A stretch of DNA of 64,000 nt. Source: Isoetes taiwanensis (lineage: Eukaryota; Streptophyta; Lycopodiopsida; Isoetales; Isoetaceae). The stretch is taken from contig JAJEKV010000430.1 of the NCBI GenBank assembly GCA_021234155.1, forward strand, positions 143,206 through 207,205. Reading direction: 5' to 3'. Position 1 is the stretch's first letter. The number at the start of each line of letters is the position of its first letter. Made by a program: the position numbers and the translations under genes. Positions 33,746 to 46,390 of this stretch are shown here, piece by piece. Below the pieces are notes generated by a model that was given only the letters and a program-made list of their open reading frames with translations, had not been told where the DNA came from and ran no database searches.

Positions 33746-34622
33746 AAGATTAATATATGTAGTGCCGAGAGATGGATGGCCTAGATCTCGGTCGAGTGCG
33801 ATCACCGCGATTATAATCCCTCTTGGTTGAAGTAATGGGATGGACGGCATAGATTTTGGCCAAGATAAACAGCTGAGATTGCAATCCTTGTATTCTCGTC
33901 TTATTGGCCACATCATCTTTCCCATGCTACTTGTTGGTGCCAGAAGGGTAACGACATGCCCTGCCAAATTCTGGCCACTTGTGGCAAAAGGAGCAACTCG
34001 TAACATCGAAAATGAGATCATTTAACCGAGCATAGCCAAAAGGATGCACAACGTGATGATGGAACTGGAGAAATAGAGTAAAAGTGCCTAAATCAATGAA
34101 CATTATACTAAAGAATAAATAAACGGGTGCCTGACGTTGTCAGACATAAATAGTTGTATGTTAACTAAAATCACGCAGGTCTCATCCATCTTGGAGTGTT
34201 CAAAATGGTTGAAATTGCTTGTGAATAGTGGTAGTGTGAGATTGCCCAAACGACAATAAGCAATCGAGGTGGCTAAGATGTTGGCATAGTTGTTCTCTTT
34301 GTATTTATAGGAATTAGTAAACGGAGCATGATTCCAAAATTATAGTTGGAATGGGATTATATATACCTTCAAGCAACTCAATACTTTGTGCCTGTTATGT
34401 GTTTGGCTAAAATTCTACGTAATGTTATCTACACATTAGGTTTTATACGTTTGTGATAAAGTCGGGCCTAGATGAACGGCCATGATCTTGATCTCCGTCC
34501 TGCGATTTTATTGGTTTTGTTTTTTAACGCTTCAGATTGACTGCAGCGGAGATGAGCGGTAAAGATCTTGATCCTCGTCCTCTGTTCTTATTAGCCCAAA
34601 ATTAACGGCTCAGATTGACCAG
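33746..34622. other. No gene; 80-bp duplication at the right end
   Basis: GATGA(A/G)CGG..., GATCTTGATC..CGTCC, TTATT..., AACG(G)CT(T)CAGATTGAC is present at 34471 and again at 34551. Related but more diverged GATGGA(T/C)GGC motifs occur near 33770 and 33840. The rest shows nothing. Confidence 0.5.
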
Positions 34623-34640
34623 AGATGTTACGATCCCGCC

Positions 34641-35450
34641 ATGCTTTCCCTCTCCACTCTCCAGCTATGGCGCATTCCCTCTCAAGCTATGGCGCCATCT
34701 TTCTCTCTCCAGCTATGGCGCATCTCTCCAGCTATGGCGCATCTATTCCGCCATTGCTTCCCCTCTATGGTGCTATGGCGCTATGCCACTGCAGATTCCC
34801 CTAGGAGCGGTGCAAACAGAAAGCAGGGGACGGTGGGCGATCATTCCGGCATCTGGATTACAGAGATGAGCTGCAGTTTAGCACAATGGCAGACCTTGAA
34901 GCCCAACTAAAAGACTGAGGCAAATCGGCTGGAGTTGCTCAGCGGATTGTTATGAAGGCAGACCTATAAGCCTGTAGATGATCGAGAGAAGCAGTTATAG
35001 AAAATCTTGGAAGATGCAGGGGTAGCCGGTTATCTGCTCGGACCTGCTGGTCTCTATTTGGTGGCCGATTTCTGCTTCCCAGCATAGCTTAATAGACCTG
35101 CGTCCTTTCTGTACTTAAGGCTGGAAGAGGAGCGGCCGATCAGCTCAGATGAAGGCTGTCCCATTCAATATCATCGGCCCCAGCTACCATGTTGTTCCCT
35201 GCTACCATGTTGTTCCCTGCAAATCAGGAACTTGTGTTCTTTATCCAGTTCTACCGGATAAGATGCGACAGCCTTTGAGACTTGTCCAAATCAGGTAAGT
35301 CCAGTTTGTTTGTTTTTCACTGCTTAGCTTTTTCTAAAATCCTTTTTCTAAATTGTTTGTTTTGATCCAGACACAGATGTCTTCAATAGGGCAGGATTAC
35401 TTCCAAGAAAAGGGGTTTTCAAGTTCGTATTGAAAATTTAGTATAAGTAA
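34641..35450 (+). other. Candidate spliced transcript with AGCTATGGCGC array
   Basis: Five copies of (A)GCTATGGCGC lie between 34660 and 34785 in a CT-rich leader, inside an 89-codon frame (34641-34910) with no recognised domain. Downstream, CAAATCAG/GTAAGT (donor at 35295) and TTTTGATCCAG (acceptor ending at 35370) define a plausible 76-base intron. GCTACCATGTTGTTCCCT is duplicated at about 35184 and 35202. No protein family was seen; it may be a non-coding RNA or an untranslated exon. Confidence 0.25.
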
Positions 35451-36879
35451 GTTTACTTTCTTTCAAACTTGCGGCAGATGGCAAAACAGAGTCTGCTCTA
35501 GGTGTTTTTTCTGTATTCAATGCATTGAAAGTAGCTAAAATCAACACACTATTGCTGAAGGCAACACTGGCAGAAGCAAATTATTTTTGCTAAAAGACAA
35601 ATCCTCACAGACATTTGTATGCCTTAGACTTTTTATGTTTTACGATGTTACAGTGACAACAGTGGCCATTGGCACAGTCAACTATGCTACAGTACCGAGT
35701 CAATACCGGTTATATGAGTAACAGTGCTTTCAAATTATATTAATCTCATGTTTTGATACTTCACCGTTAATTTAATTATTCTGAACCTTTAACCATTAAT
35801 CAATTATGAGTTTTACTGATTTACCAATTAATGGAGAAACTTGTGATAGTTGGCTTGTGTCCCAAGTTGTCTATACCTTCTTATTACTATACCTTCTTAT
35901 TACTCATTGAATGTTTCAATGTAATGTTAAAATATTAGATTGCAATCTAATAATATTTGTCTTAATTTTTGGGCTTGATTCTTAAAGCCTTTCTTAAAAG
36001 GCTGTATTCATTTTGTTTGTGTTTGTATTCAAATTTTGCGGTGCTCTATATTTTGCAGATTGAAATTATCATTAGGCATAAAGAAAAAAGTAGGTGTGCT
36101 TTTTTTTTTTTAAAGAATTGGTGCCATGTGTCAAGGTTTGATTAGTTAAAAAGATATCCATGTATAAAGAATGAGCGCCACGTGTCAAAATTTGATTGCC
36201 TAAAAAGATGTCCACATGGAACCAAACATGTTGTTTTTGTAAACTTAAAAAAAGTCCACGGATATTTTATTTTAATTTTCTTGCAAAAACAACACTTGGA
36301 AACAACTAATTTAAAAAATAACGTGTCTACTTTTTAATAGCTACATATAATATTGAGGAAAACAATGTTTAAAAATAGCAATTATTTTTAGATGCTACAT
36401 GTGGATTTTCTTTAAAACTATGTATCTTTCTCTAAGAAAACAATGACAACTTTTAAAACTACAAGTAGAGGAAAAAATAAAAGTGATAGAAAAAAAAAAA
36501 GATCTGTCTTTTTACTTCTTCATGTAGTAATATCGTAAAATCTAATGCATGTACTTTTCAAAAAACAACGCATGACTTCTTAAAAAAACAACAGTGACAA
36601 AAAAAGAACCACACGTAGAAACAACTGATAAAAACAACAGTGCAAAAAAAGGACACGTTGACAAAAAATCACAAAAACTATGTCAATTTTTCCTACGCGT
36701 GGATTTTTCTGCCAAAAAACCACCGTGGAAAATTTCTGCCAAAAAACCACTGTCTCTTTGTGCAAATCCGGATAAACGGGCCACGTGGACTTTTGGGGCC
36801 ATTATGGTGTTGTTTTTGGCATAAAACAACACTTCCGTACAACTAAAAAACAACTGTGGACCAAAAATTGGGGTCAGTG
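35451..36879. other. No gene; AT-rich, then AAACAAC/CCAAAAAACC-rich
   Basis: The part after 36200 is A/C-rich with repeated AACAAC and CCAAAAAACCAC words, probably LTR or spacer of the element that follows. No coding similarity. Confidence 0.4.
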
Positions 36880-36887
36880 TGATCTTT

Positions 36888-37018
36888 CCCAAATCGATTT
36901 GGGGAAGGATTGGGGGTGGAGGCCCAGCTTGCCCCCTTGGAATAGCAAGTCTCCTCTGGCCCAATCGATTTGGGCCAGGTGGCTCCCCCTATTGGCTAAT
37001 TAATATTATTAATTAGCC
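36888..37018. repeat. Cluster of three palindromes
   Basis: CCCAAATCGATTTGGG (36888-36903) is perfect. A near-perfect GGCCCA...TGGGCC palindrome around ATCGAT lies at 36958-36976. A hairpin with 11-base perfect arms GGCTAATTAAT/ATTAATTAGCC and a 3-base loop lies at 36994-37018. Confidence 0.85.
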
Positions 37019-37180
37019 TAATTAGGTTAATTAAATTAACTAGTCTATGATTATTTAGTATAGCTAACATAAACCCCCTTTCTAATGTTAGCCCCTAATC
37101 CCCATTATAGTCCAAACATACCTAGTGATGTGTCTTAGTATTTATACGTATAGTGTATGAACACGAGGAACGTCATATTC

Positions 37181-37190
37181 TACCCCCCCT
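37181..37190 (-). promoter_or_regulatory. Polypurine tract of element B
   Basis: AAGGGGGGGTA on the minus strand, about 390 bases after the pol stop and just before a candidate LTR start (TGACGTTCC) in element orientation. This is the position expected for the plus-strand primer. Confidence 0.5.
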
Positions 37191-37576
37191 TGGAATAATG
37201 TTATCCTCAGCATTGAACCTTATAGAGCAATACAACTATTAAAAAAATACAAGCACTTTATCATATAATAGAGAAGATTACAAGTAGATCATAAGTGATC
37301 AAAAGTTTTGGACCGAAGTACCTTCCTTCCATTCCTTCCATAGACCGATTGGTCTCCGTGGACGATAAAAGTACCTTCCTTCCTTCCTTCCTTCCACACT
37401 ATAATATAGAATACAAGTTAACATGCACAATAACAAGATCCTCAGTGGACCAAAAGGAACATACATAAGAAAGCACAACATGGCCCCTAAAGTGAGCCAT
37501 CAAAGAACTGCAGATGTCGTCGTTTGCACTACTCACCATTGGAGTTGGAATCGATAGCATCGTGGATAGTCCAATC

Positions 37577-38575
37577 CTAGCATTGCTGCATAAAGTCGGG
37601 GTAAGCCTTATCAAGGTCTTGTTTAAGGACCCAAGTGGCATCCTCGGTTGGCAACTGTTGGCACTTAACCAAGTATTGCAATATCTGGGTTCTTCTCGTT
37701 TTCTTATATGATCTGTCGAGAAGAGCTTCTGGAACAATTTCTAATTGTTCATCTGTCATTTCCAGAAGTGTTGGCATATCCAGAATCTCATGAGGATCCA
37801 GGATGTGCTTCTTCAAAAGGCTTACGTGGAAAACTTTATGGACCTTGAGATGGGCGGGCAAATTCAGCTTATAGGCGTGAAAACCTATTCGTTTGATGAT
37901 TGGAGAGGGTCCCCCCCATCGTGGTGCCAGTTTTTTGCAATTACCAATCTTGAGCTTGGCCTGCTTAATCTTGATCTTCAACCATACAGAATCAGCAACT
38001 TGAAACTCCCGTGACGTGGGGTGTTTGTCTGCTAGACTCTTTTGTCGACTTCGTGCTGCCAATAAATAACCGTGGACTTCTTCCACCAAGACATACATAT
38101 CAGTAAGCAACTGCTGTCAGACTGCCACCTTGGAAACCGGGTTATGCCACGTGTCTGGAGTAAGGCATTGATAGCCATAGGTAATCATAAAGAGCGACGT
38201 TTTTTAAGACTCCTGCTTAGTACTATTGTAGGGAAATTCCAATAAATGAATGTAACTTGTCCACTGAGATTGCTTATTCCAGACGTAATTGCATAACATA
38301 TCCTCAATAATGCGATTGGTATGCTCTGACTGCCCATCTATCTGAGGTGATACGTGGTACTCATGGAGAGCTTGGTTTGTATAGTGCTAAAGAAGTCCTT
38401 CCAAAAAGCACTAACAAACATAGGATCACAATCCGAAATAATGGTTCGTGGCATCCCCATGAATCTCTTTGGAAAATAAGAGTGTCGTATCCAAAGCAGT
38501 GTCGATGGTGCGACATGGCAAGAAATGCGCCATCTTAGAAAGCTTGTCGACTACCACCATCAAGACATCAATATC
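37577..38575 (-). pseudogene. pol: Element B integrase core end and chromodomain
   Basis: From 38575 downward: VVVDKLSKMAHFLPCRTIDT with a core Asp. Next, broken by a frameshift, comes a segment equivalent to the SDxDP...VSAFWKDFF box. Then QIDGQSEHTNRIIEDM with the catalytic Glu, and LLEFPYNS. The last 177 codons (38110-37577) are open and carry the integrase C-terminus (KKLAPRWGGPSPI, HLKVHKVFHVSLLKKHI) and a chromodomain (EIVPEALLDRSYKKTR, then LPTEDATWVLKQDLDKAYP). It is closely related to family A. The part upstream of the integrase core continues at 47396. Confidence 0.85.
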
Positions 38576-39439
38576 TAGCATTATAATATGGGGTTTTTTT
38601 GTGGTTTTATATGGTTTTCATATGATTTCATGGGCGTATTGCACGAGGCATATTAATCAGTACATCTAGAGTGCACCAAGTTTTTGCATGCAATTTGTGC
38701 AATTTTTGTTTCATCCTCCTCAATGGTTAAGATCAGATCAGAGGGCTTACAAAGAAAGCCCTCTTTTAATTCAAAAAGATCCAAGGGCTTATAATAAGAG
38801 CTCTTTTCTCATGAGATTCGAGACAGTCGGAATTAGGGCACGGTTAGGGTTTGTGGAATCGATGGTAGCTGCTTACTTGGAGTCATGCATAGCCGATGGA
38901 ATAGGGCGATCTCAGGGCCGATTCTAACTGTGGTGTTGCAGCAAGAAGGCATCTTCGTCCTTGGCAGTTGAGAGGGAGTCTTTGTTGCCCAAAACCTTGT
39001 TTTCAAGTTTTTTCAGTTCTCTCTTCTTCTTTTTTGATTGCATCTTCGTCCTTGCTTCCCAAAACCTTGTTTTCAAGATGTGCTTTCGGTTCCCTCCATT
39101 TTGATTGCATCTTCGTCGAAACCTTTTGTTCATGTTAATGCCAGTTTCATACAAGACTTCGATGACTGGTCATAGCAGGCAACCATTACAAGCCTTTGTT
39201 TCTGTTATTTAGAAGAGAGAAGATCTCTCTTCAGAATTGAGTTGTCTATTACGATGGTAGAAAAAGATGCTATTTAGCATAAGTTTTTCAACGGTCGAGT
39301 CTAATACATCGGACCTAGAAGCCACACAATCTTCATCAAGCATCTGGATGTAAACTCTTGCTGCAAACGATTGTTTTTATGTATCCACTCTTTCAGTGAA
39401 ACTGAGGGAAAGGGAATGTCCAGGCATGCAATCATCTTA
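38576..39439. other. Left flank of the CACTA element; short repeats
   Basis: GCATCTTCGTCCTTG with CCCAAAACCTTGTTTTCAAG repeats at about 38949 and 39042, and part of it again at 39107. The 76-codon minus-strand frame across it is Lys-rich by composition. This is part of the foreign DNA that splits element B, but its own identity is unclear. Confidence 0.4.
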
Positions 39440-40204
39440 CACTACTAGAGAACGGGCTATTAGCGACTTCGGTTTGCGACGATGGCAAACGCCGACGCCG
39501 CAAAATAATCGCGCGCTGCTCTTAAAAGGTCGCTAAGATTTTTTCACGACGCCGCGATAAAGCGACGTACACGCCGCATTACAAACGCTCAAGCAGACGC
39601 CGCATCGGCCTACGTTGCAAACAAAGAACGCGACCACGCCGAACCGCAACGCCGCCATCGCCAGATGGGCAACGCCAGAACGCCGCTATACAACGCCGAC
39701 GCCGCATATGAAACGTCCGGACGAGTGCGCGACGCCATCGCTGTAAAGCGACGGGACACGCTATGGTCAACGCCTATCGTAACACACGCGACGCCATGTC
39801 AAGGTGCGACGCGCGGTAATGCTTTATGTGCGACGCCATGTCCGATAATGCTATTTTTAGTAAAACCCTAATAAAACCCGAGACCTATTTTCTTTTTGTA
39901 TGCTTGGCTTGCACCTAGAAGAGCCTTCTATTAATGGATGATAGCGCTCTCAACCCCAAGCACGTGAGAAATTTTTAGAAAGTGCAATGAGAGAAGAACA
40001 AGAAACACTAGAGGGTGCTCCCCTTCTTCGAGAGTTTCGCGGGCGAGGAGGATATGTTAGAAGCTCTTAATCCCGATGTTGATTTGGATGATTTAGAATA
40101 CGAGGAAGATGTTGGTGATGGAGGACGTATTACATGACTATTATGGTAATGATCCCATGATGGTGGAGGCAAGAGACAAATCTATTTCCGTGCTCTCAAA
40201 CATC

Positions 40205-40720
40205 AAGATTGTCCGCTTGTTTGTTAATTCTCAATTTACAAACTAAGTATGGATGGAGCAACACAAGTGTGTCCGACCTTTTAAGGTATGCAACTTGACT
40301 AATTTGTTTGTTGATTAGTATGGGCTTTTCTTTACTATCTTATCAATAATCGTTATATGTTGGACCTGCCTTTCATGGTATTAGCAACAATTATTAATTG
40401 GTCATTTATCATATTGGTTATGTAGGTTATTGCACGAGAAGATCCTTCCGTAAGGGAATAGTTTACCCTACCATCGAGATGATGTGAAGAAGATTATTCA
40501 GCAACCGGGCCTTGGTTACAAGAGCATTCATGCATGTCCAAATGATTGCATGATCTTCTATCCTCTTGAAACATTTAGCAAAACTACGCATTGTATGGTG
40601 TGCAATGCCTCTAGGTACAAAAATGATATGCAAGGTAAGAACGTACCTGAGAAGATGGTTCGCCATTTCCCATTGCTTCCTAGGCAATGGTTCGGCATTG
40701 TTGTGCAGATGGTAGTCACA
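40205..40720 (+). pseudogene. TNP2-type CACTA transposase fragment
   Basis: LILNLQTKYGWSNTSVSDLL (40212-40275) is followed by a GTATGC donor. A probable intron ends with GTAG near 40425. Then come RDDVKKIIQQPGLGYKSIHA, CPNDCMIFYPLE, HCMVCNASRYK and VRHFPLLPR. The zinc-finger-like CPNDC...CxxC and RYK are signatures of the transposase family tnp2. The DDE core that should follow is not recognisable. In active relatives this protein cuts and joins element ends in the nucleus. An acidic N-terminal stretch (LNPDVDLDDLEYEEDVGDGG) near 40070 precedes it. Confidence 0.75.
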
Positions 40721-42179
40721 TGTTTTATGAAATTGCGCAAGAAATCATATTATATATCATTATGGTCTATATTAAGATGTATTATTGTCTGCTGATGATT
40801 GAGGTTAACCGCTTAGTTCACTTTGATCGATGGCGATAGGTCTCAGCGTTCAAGTCCTCGTGATAGACATGCAATATAAAGTGAATGGGGACCAGACTAT
40901 AAATAAACCTTAGTGTAATGGTGTGTGCATCTCTAGACATGTTGCAATTGTTGCAATATAAAGTTAATGGGCAAAAGAAACAAAGAAGGGGCTTGAGTGT
41001 CGCTTCTAGTTCAAAAGATCCGCTTATAGCATCCGGGCATTTTCGTAAGCCTATTCAGGTTGTGGTGGTGAGAGTAAATAGCAGCTGAAGTTGCTTTCTT
41101 TTTGTTCATTACATGCCGCTGTATTGTTCTTATATAGTTGTGTTTCCCATTTTTCATTTGCATGGATGGCAAGCTCGGGGACATTTCGCCGTGTGATGCA
41201 TTATGGGACCGATTAACTTTGGTGGGGTTCAAACCCCATGCTTCATCTTCCTTGGCTCTTGAGATTTCATTTTCTCGGCCGGTCTGCTCATGATAGGTTG
41301 ATGTGTTGGATCGCCTAAGACACATTTGCATTTCCTCAGTCCATCCATGTTTCGAAGTTGAAGTGCTTTCGGTTACATTTCAACTATCCTTTTCAGCCAT
41401 AGTGCCCTTTTCATGTTGCTTTTGTGTCTGTTATGTTGATGTGTGGCAGGAAGAGCAGCTTCTCTCGACCATGCTAACATGTAACATAAAGGACGAAAGT
41501 GTTGCATAGATGTCGCCCCGACGGCAAGGTAGTGAGCGATGTGCATCATGTCCATGTACTTTTGATGGCTATTTCCATGTCAGAAATATTTCTAACTATA
41601 GAAACAAAATCTTTAGCATTGTCGTTTGGAAAAGTGTAGATGCAACATTTGTAAGCATCATTTCTCGTAAACTCAGAGCCTTTGTGTTATATGTTCACCG
41701 TGTTCAATACCGCTGTAGGAGTTTGTGTTAGAGTAATGAAAAGACTTCACGAAAATCTCCGTGGAAGGTACTTCTTCGCTTGGATCCCGTGGTAATGATT
41801 GATTGTATGATCGACTTCTACACCTTTCCATCCTTTGCATTCATAGTGTTCTCCTCACGTTTATCTGTCTGTTATATGCACGCATGACAGTTCCCGTAGT
41901 CCTAAGGTGATGAACAATCTATACATTTCTATGTCAGCTTGAAGTGACTATGGTCTTGAAACCTTAGGGCCGGTGTGGATATTGGGTTTTGATCCCATCT
42001 TCAATTTGGCCCTATGGCCAAGGTTGAAGGATATGGTATATTCTCCGTATGTTCCCCGGGTTCTGATGGAGGAGTATAAGGATGGAACAAGAATATTCTT
42101 AATAATGGAGAAATATTATTATGATGTATAATCTAGACCTAACCCTAAGTTATCTTATTTTTCAATCGACAACAAAAAG

Positions 42180-43450
42180 CTTATCGGATTTGTTGAAGGG
42201 CTCGAGGAGAGGCCATGCAAAAGCAGCAAGTCATTGAGTTAAAATAGGCAACGGTTGAGATGGAGCATGTACTGATTGATCTCTTCTTTACTTATGGTCT
42301 CCGTGTTCTTATAAATGATGATATTTCCCGTTAGGGCTCAAATTGTCATAGAAGCACTTCAATGCAAGGAATGTTCCATGGATCTTGAGTGGTGTCGCAA
42401 GAAGGTACAATATGACTGCTACTAGTTTTAAGTAGGTGTAATTTTTGACAAGTATTTTTCGAGGTGTATATCCAAGTAAATATATACACTAATATCAAAG
42501 TTTCTTTTTTCCCTTCTTCGTGACAATAAAAGGAAAAAAGGGGGCAAACATTTTAACGACTTTTAAATTTCAAGGGGAAAGAAGGGGAAAAATTCTCACG
42601 CGGCTATTTTTCGCATTCTTTCATCCGATGATCTCTTGGCTATGGCGAAGGTTTAACCATCGAGGCTATGGCTTCAAAACCTTGGTATTTTTGTGAACTT
42701 CCTGAAAGCCCCGCTCAACTTTTAAGGTAGTAGATCATTTGGTCTTCTTTCCTCTTGCATTTATTTTGCTTCAGCCGCTGATCTTTAGTCTTCCTGGCCT
42801 GGCTTTTGTATACGATTTGGCGATGGAGCTTCCCTTTGACATCTTCATAGCCACGGGCGGCATGTGCCATCTTAGATTTAGAGAGATGATTTTGGTAGCT
42901 AAATCGGGGTTAAGACTCATAATTGAAATATTGCTCAAAATATGCGGAAGGGTCCCCGCTTTATACATTTTGGATTTTGCTGGCCGCTTTTTGTGGTAGC
43001 GATTCTATCCTGAACTCCTCGTGTTAATGTTAACAGTTTCTTTGATCTTTTGGCATGCATGATTGATTCTCTCGATGATGATAAGCATCGAGTATGTCCG
43101 CCCGTAAAAGCTCGAGGAAGAGGGTGGTTCATAACGCCTTAGGTTGGTGGCATTTTAGATTCTTCAAAGAAACACGGGTGCCCATTCCGGCATAAATAGA
43201 TAACCGTGTAACCATGATGTGTCGTTATTTCATTTTTTTAAGGGTTAGTATATAGTGTGTGCCAAGGCGGCCCTGATTCCTATGGTTTTACTAAGGTTTG
43301 TTATGCATTACAAGAGGTGATGGTGCCGTTGGTAAAACTTGCATCCCGATCTCCAACAACACGCTTCCAACGTGTAGCTTTGAGACTTCTGCTTTACTTT
43401 TGGAATTATAGACATAGTTTCTTATTTAAGACACCAAAGCTATGATCATC
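42180..43450 (+). other. CACTA interior, unassigned coding-like remnants
   Basis: EAMQKQQVIELK then ATVEMEHVL (near 42210-42275) looks like a coiled-coil of a second CACTA protein. The frame 42739-42999 follows an acceptor-like TTTGCTTCAG but has no known domain. No firm assignment. Confidence 0.25.
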
Positions 43451-43722
43451 ATGTTATAATCCGATTTTGAGTCTATGCCTAATGTTCTTTCTAGATTTGA
43501 GTCTAATGTTCTTTTCATGTTCTTGTTCTTAATGTTTCTTGTTCATGTTCTTAATGATCATCATGTTATAATCCGATTTTGAGTCTATGCCTAATGTTCT
43601 TTTTCTAGATTTGAGTCTAATGTTCTTTTCATGTTCTTTGTTCTTAATGTTTCTTGTTCATGTTCTTAATGTTTCTTGTTCTTTTCATCATGCCTAATGT
43701 TCTTTCTAGATTTGAGTCTATG
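43442..43722. repeat. Tandem duplication of 112 bp plus partial third copy
   Basis: ATGATCATCATGTTATAATCC starts copies at 43442 and 43554. Within each copy TTCTTAATGTTTCTTGTTCATG is itself duplicated. A third partial copy ends near 43722. Confidence 0.9.
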
Positions 43723-44639
43723 TGTATATGAGTTGCTCATATTTGATGTTCTCATGCTACCTTATCATGCTTAAAAATAATGGGCATGCTTTGCGTGACA
43801 AGAAGATTATAACAGATTTCACCCTAGTTATCGAGGGCAGATGTATTTCTCCCTCGCATTCCCTCTCATCAACAAGGTTAGTTATGAAAACATTTCTAAA
43901 AAGATGGTTATATGCTTAAATATTTGGCTTATAGACTAGTTTATATAGCATTCAATATGGTTTGATGGCAATATTGGTGTGCAAAGGGATTCCGTAATTG
44001 AGGCATTGCGCTCCTTCATTTTCTATTATTCTTGTTGGGATCTAAAATAGGCTAGATGAACTTTGAAGATACATTTCAGTTTTTATTTTTCTTGTTACAA
44101 AAATTGATTGTCCAAGTATTGCTATATTGTTAATATTGTTTATGCCGCCTTCTAGTATGCTTAAGTAAATTACAATGGATATTTAGGTGTTGAATCATAT
44201 TGACTTATTGCATGTCTATTTTTACATCTCCATGATGATAAGCGCTTGTTCTTCGACCATCATCTTGAGCTGCTCCAATAACCACCGCCAAGTAATGTCA
44301 AGCAGGTAATACTTAGATATTTTTTCCTTCAACTTTTAGAGAAGTTTAATCTTGCATTATCGGAGTTACAGTAATGTGAAAGCTGTCCTTAATGCAAATT
44401 TATTAAGATTGTCCTCCATTTAAAGTAGAAAAAAAACAGAAAAAATAAGCACAACTATTTGTTATTTGTTGTTTGTGCTATGGCTTGCTTTTTTACTTCT
44501 TATTTTCATGTCCGATTGAGTTTTTGGGTTCGATTCCCAAAAGGCTTTTGGAAACTTTGTATTGTTTTTAGATATAGTTTTTTAGAACTCGTGTCATTAT
44601 TTGAGAAAGACGCTATTTACTTTGTGAAGGACGTCTAGA

Positions 44640-45030
44640 CGCTGCAAAAATATGTTGCACGACGTCGAAAACAACGCTTCATGGGTAACGAAATAGAACG
44701 AGATTAGAACGCCCTAGCCACATATTAACAACGCCTTAAAGATTTTTTTTACGACACGGTGAAGGACGTTTTGACGTTGTAAATATGTTGCACGACGTCG
44801 AAAACAACGCTTCATAGGTAACGTAAATAGAACGAGATTAGAACGCCCTAGCGACGATATAACAACGTTAAAGCGACGCCACGGACGCCGCGAAACATGA
44901 CGCTTCACCCGCGACGCGGACGCCCCGCGACGAATCCTAGGCGACGCCCTTTGCAACGCCCGCGGGCAACATTTGCAAGACGCCCCTCGCGCGACGCCCG
45001 ACGCCTCTAATACGCCATGTGACGCTGCTA
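44640..45030. repeat. CACTA right subterminal repeats, including a 133-bp duplication
   Basis: TATGTTGCACGACGTCGAAA begins copies at 44651 and 44784. Each continues through AACGAGATTAGAACGCCCTAG. After it the CGACGC word recurs every 10-20 bases to the element end. Confidence 0.85.
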
Positions 45031-45064
45031 ACGACGCTAATAGCCCGCTCTCAGAGTAGTGTTA

Positions 45065-46390
45065 TTTATTGTGGGTGTGGTAGAGATCTTTAGTATGCCT
45101 CGTAGTGCTCTCCCTATGCCCGGGAAGGAAAATCAAGTAGTGATCAATCAGAGAATTAAGAAATGTTCAACCCATCCTTGGGTTTATCCATTAATCTAAG
45201 GTATATGTCCTATATCCTCATTTTGCATAGTTCCAAATTTTTCCAAAGGATGGTCCATCCAATGTTGTTTTTCAAATTTACCAAAGCCCTATTTTTGCTG
45301 CAATTCTACTCCAAAAATTGGCGATATAGATTTTCCACTTGAGCCGAATATACTGTTTTTAGGTTCGGGGTAAGTGTAATTCAAGAAATGTACATGTCTC
45401 AATCAGATCTAAAATTAACGCGTTTTTAACAAAAAAAGGGAGAATTTAACTTTTCTTGTAGGCCTAAAATAGAAGTCCTTAAGCAATTGCAAGTCGATGA
45501 AAGGCACGTGAGGGTCGCCACACGCAGTAGCTTAGTATTCTTCCCACTTTAGATGCCGCTGAATTGTCTACTTGCCAAGAGGTTGAGCTAATACTAGTTT
45601 GAGTCCCAAGCCTTTGTCGAAGATAGACTTGCAACACCGATAAATGTAACCAAGGAGCCCCGAAATGGATGGCTGCAATTTATTTTGGGTAGACGCCCAT
45701 TCTCCGACATCGCTTTTTTCCTCCTTTCCTTTACCTTTTGCCACTTCCACCTGGTGCAATTTTCTTTCTTCTTCCTCACCGGTGCATTTGGGGTTATAAT
45801 ACGAGAGCAAAAGATCTCGCAGCTTCAAGCTGCAACGATCAATATTTTGGAGCCGCCGAATTATGTACAAAGCTCAAGCAAATGTCCTCGCCAAGGTGCC
45901 AAATATAATATCTACTTTTGCAATTGAACATTTAGAATCCTTCTAATTCGCCACAATTAATATTGGCGACTATGTTCTTAGTGCGTATGATGCATAATTA
46001 TGCTCTCTTCTTTGATTAATAGTATTGGGCAAACGACAACATACCTAATGCAACACCCTCTCTTGAAATAGGTCTCGTATATATATTTTAAACAACAAAT
46101 ATTCTTCCCAAGCTTTATGTAAGTTTTTTCTCATGTAAATTACATGATATCCTTGAGATTAGCATTCAATAAAAAAAAAAGAGATTCCATGGATAAGCAT
46201 TTCTCATGCGTGGATTCCCCTTAGGCATATGGATTGCAATGTGAAACGTGATAAAGCTCCACTTTCAGTGAGATTTGAGCTTTGCTTCCCAACCCTTGTT
46301 CCTAGTTGGCTTTCTCGGGTTCTTCGCTTGGTTGCACCATGCCCAAGCAGGTTGCAAACTCGCAGCGGATTTGTTGGTCGCAGTAATCGA
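45065..46390. other. No gene seen (right flank of CACTA)
   Basis: AT-rich. Frames near 45568-45927 on both strands are compositional (Lys/Glu or Phe-rich). Nothing recognised. Confidence 0.4.

Larger units (their letters stand above)
39440..45061 (+). mobile_element. CACTA (EnSpm) DNA transposon, 5622 bp
   Basis: The left end is CACTACTAGAGAACGGGCTA then TTAGCGAC. The right end, read on the other strand, is CACTACTCTGAGAGCGGGCT then ATTAGCG. It is flanked by a 3-bp TTA duplication (39437-39439 and 45062-45064). Subterminal regions are dense in (G)CGACGCC(G) on both sides (39470-39840 and 44630-45030), the typical binding-site arrays of CACTA transposases. The interior carries a broken TNP2-type transposase. 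As read it is non-autonomous. Confidence 0.9.

Noticed and set aside
44521-44550. T-arm-like sequence GGGTTCGATTCCC
   Set aside because: It matches box B, but no acceptor stem or anticodon arm could be paired upstream and it lies inside the CACTA element.
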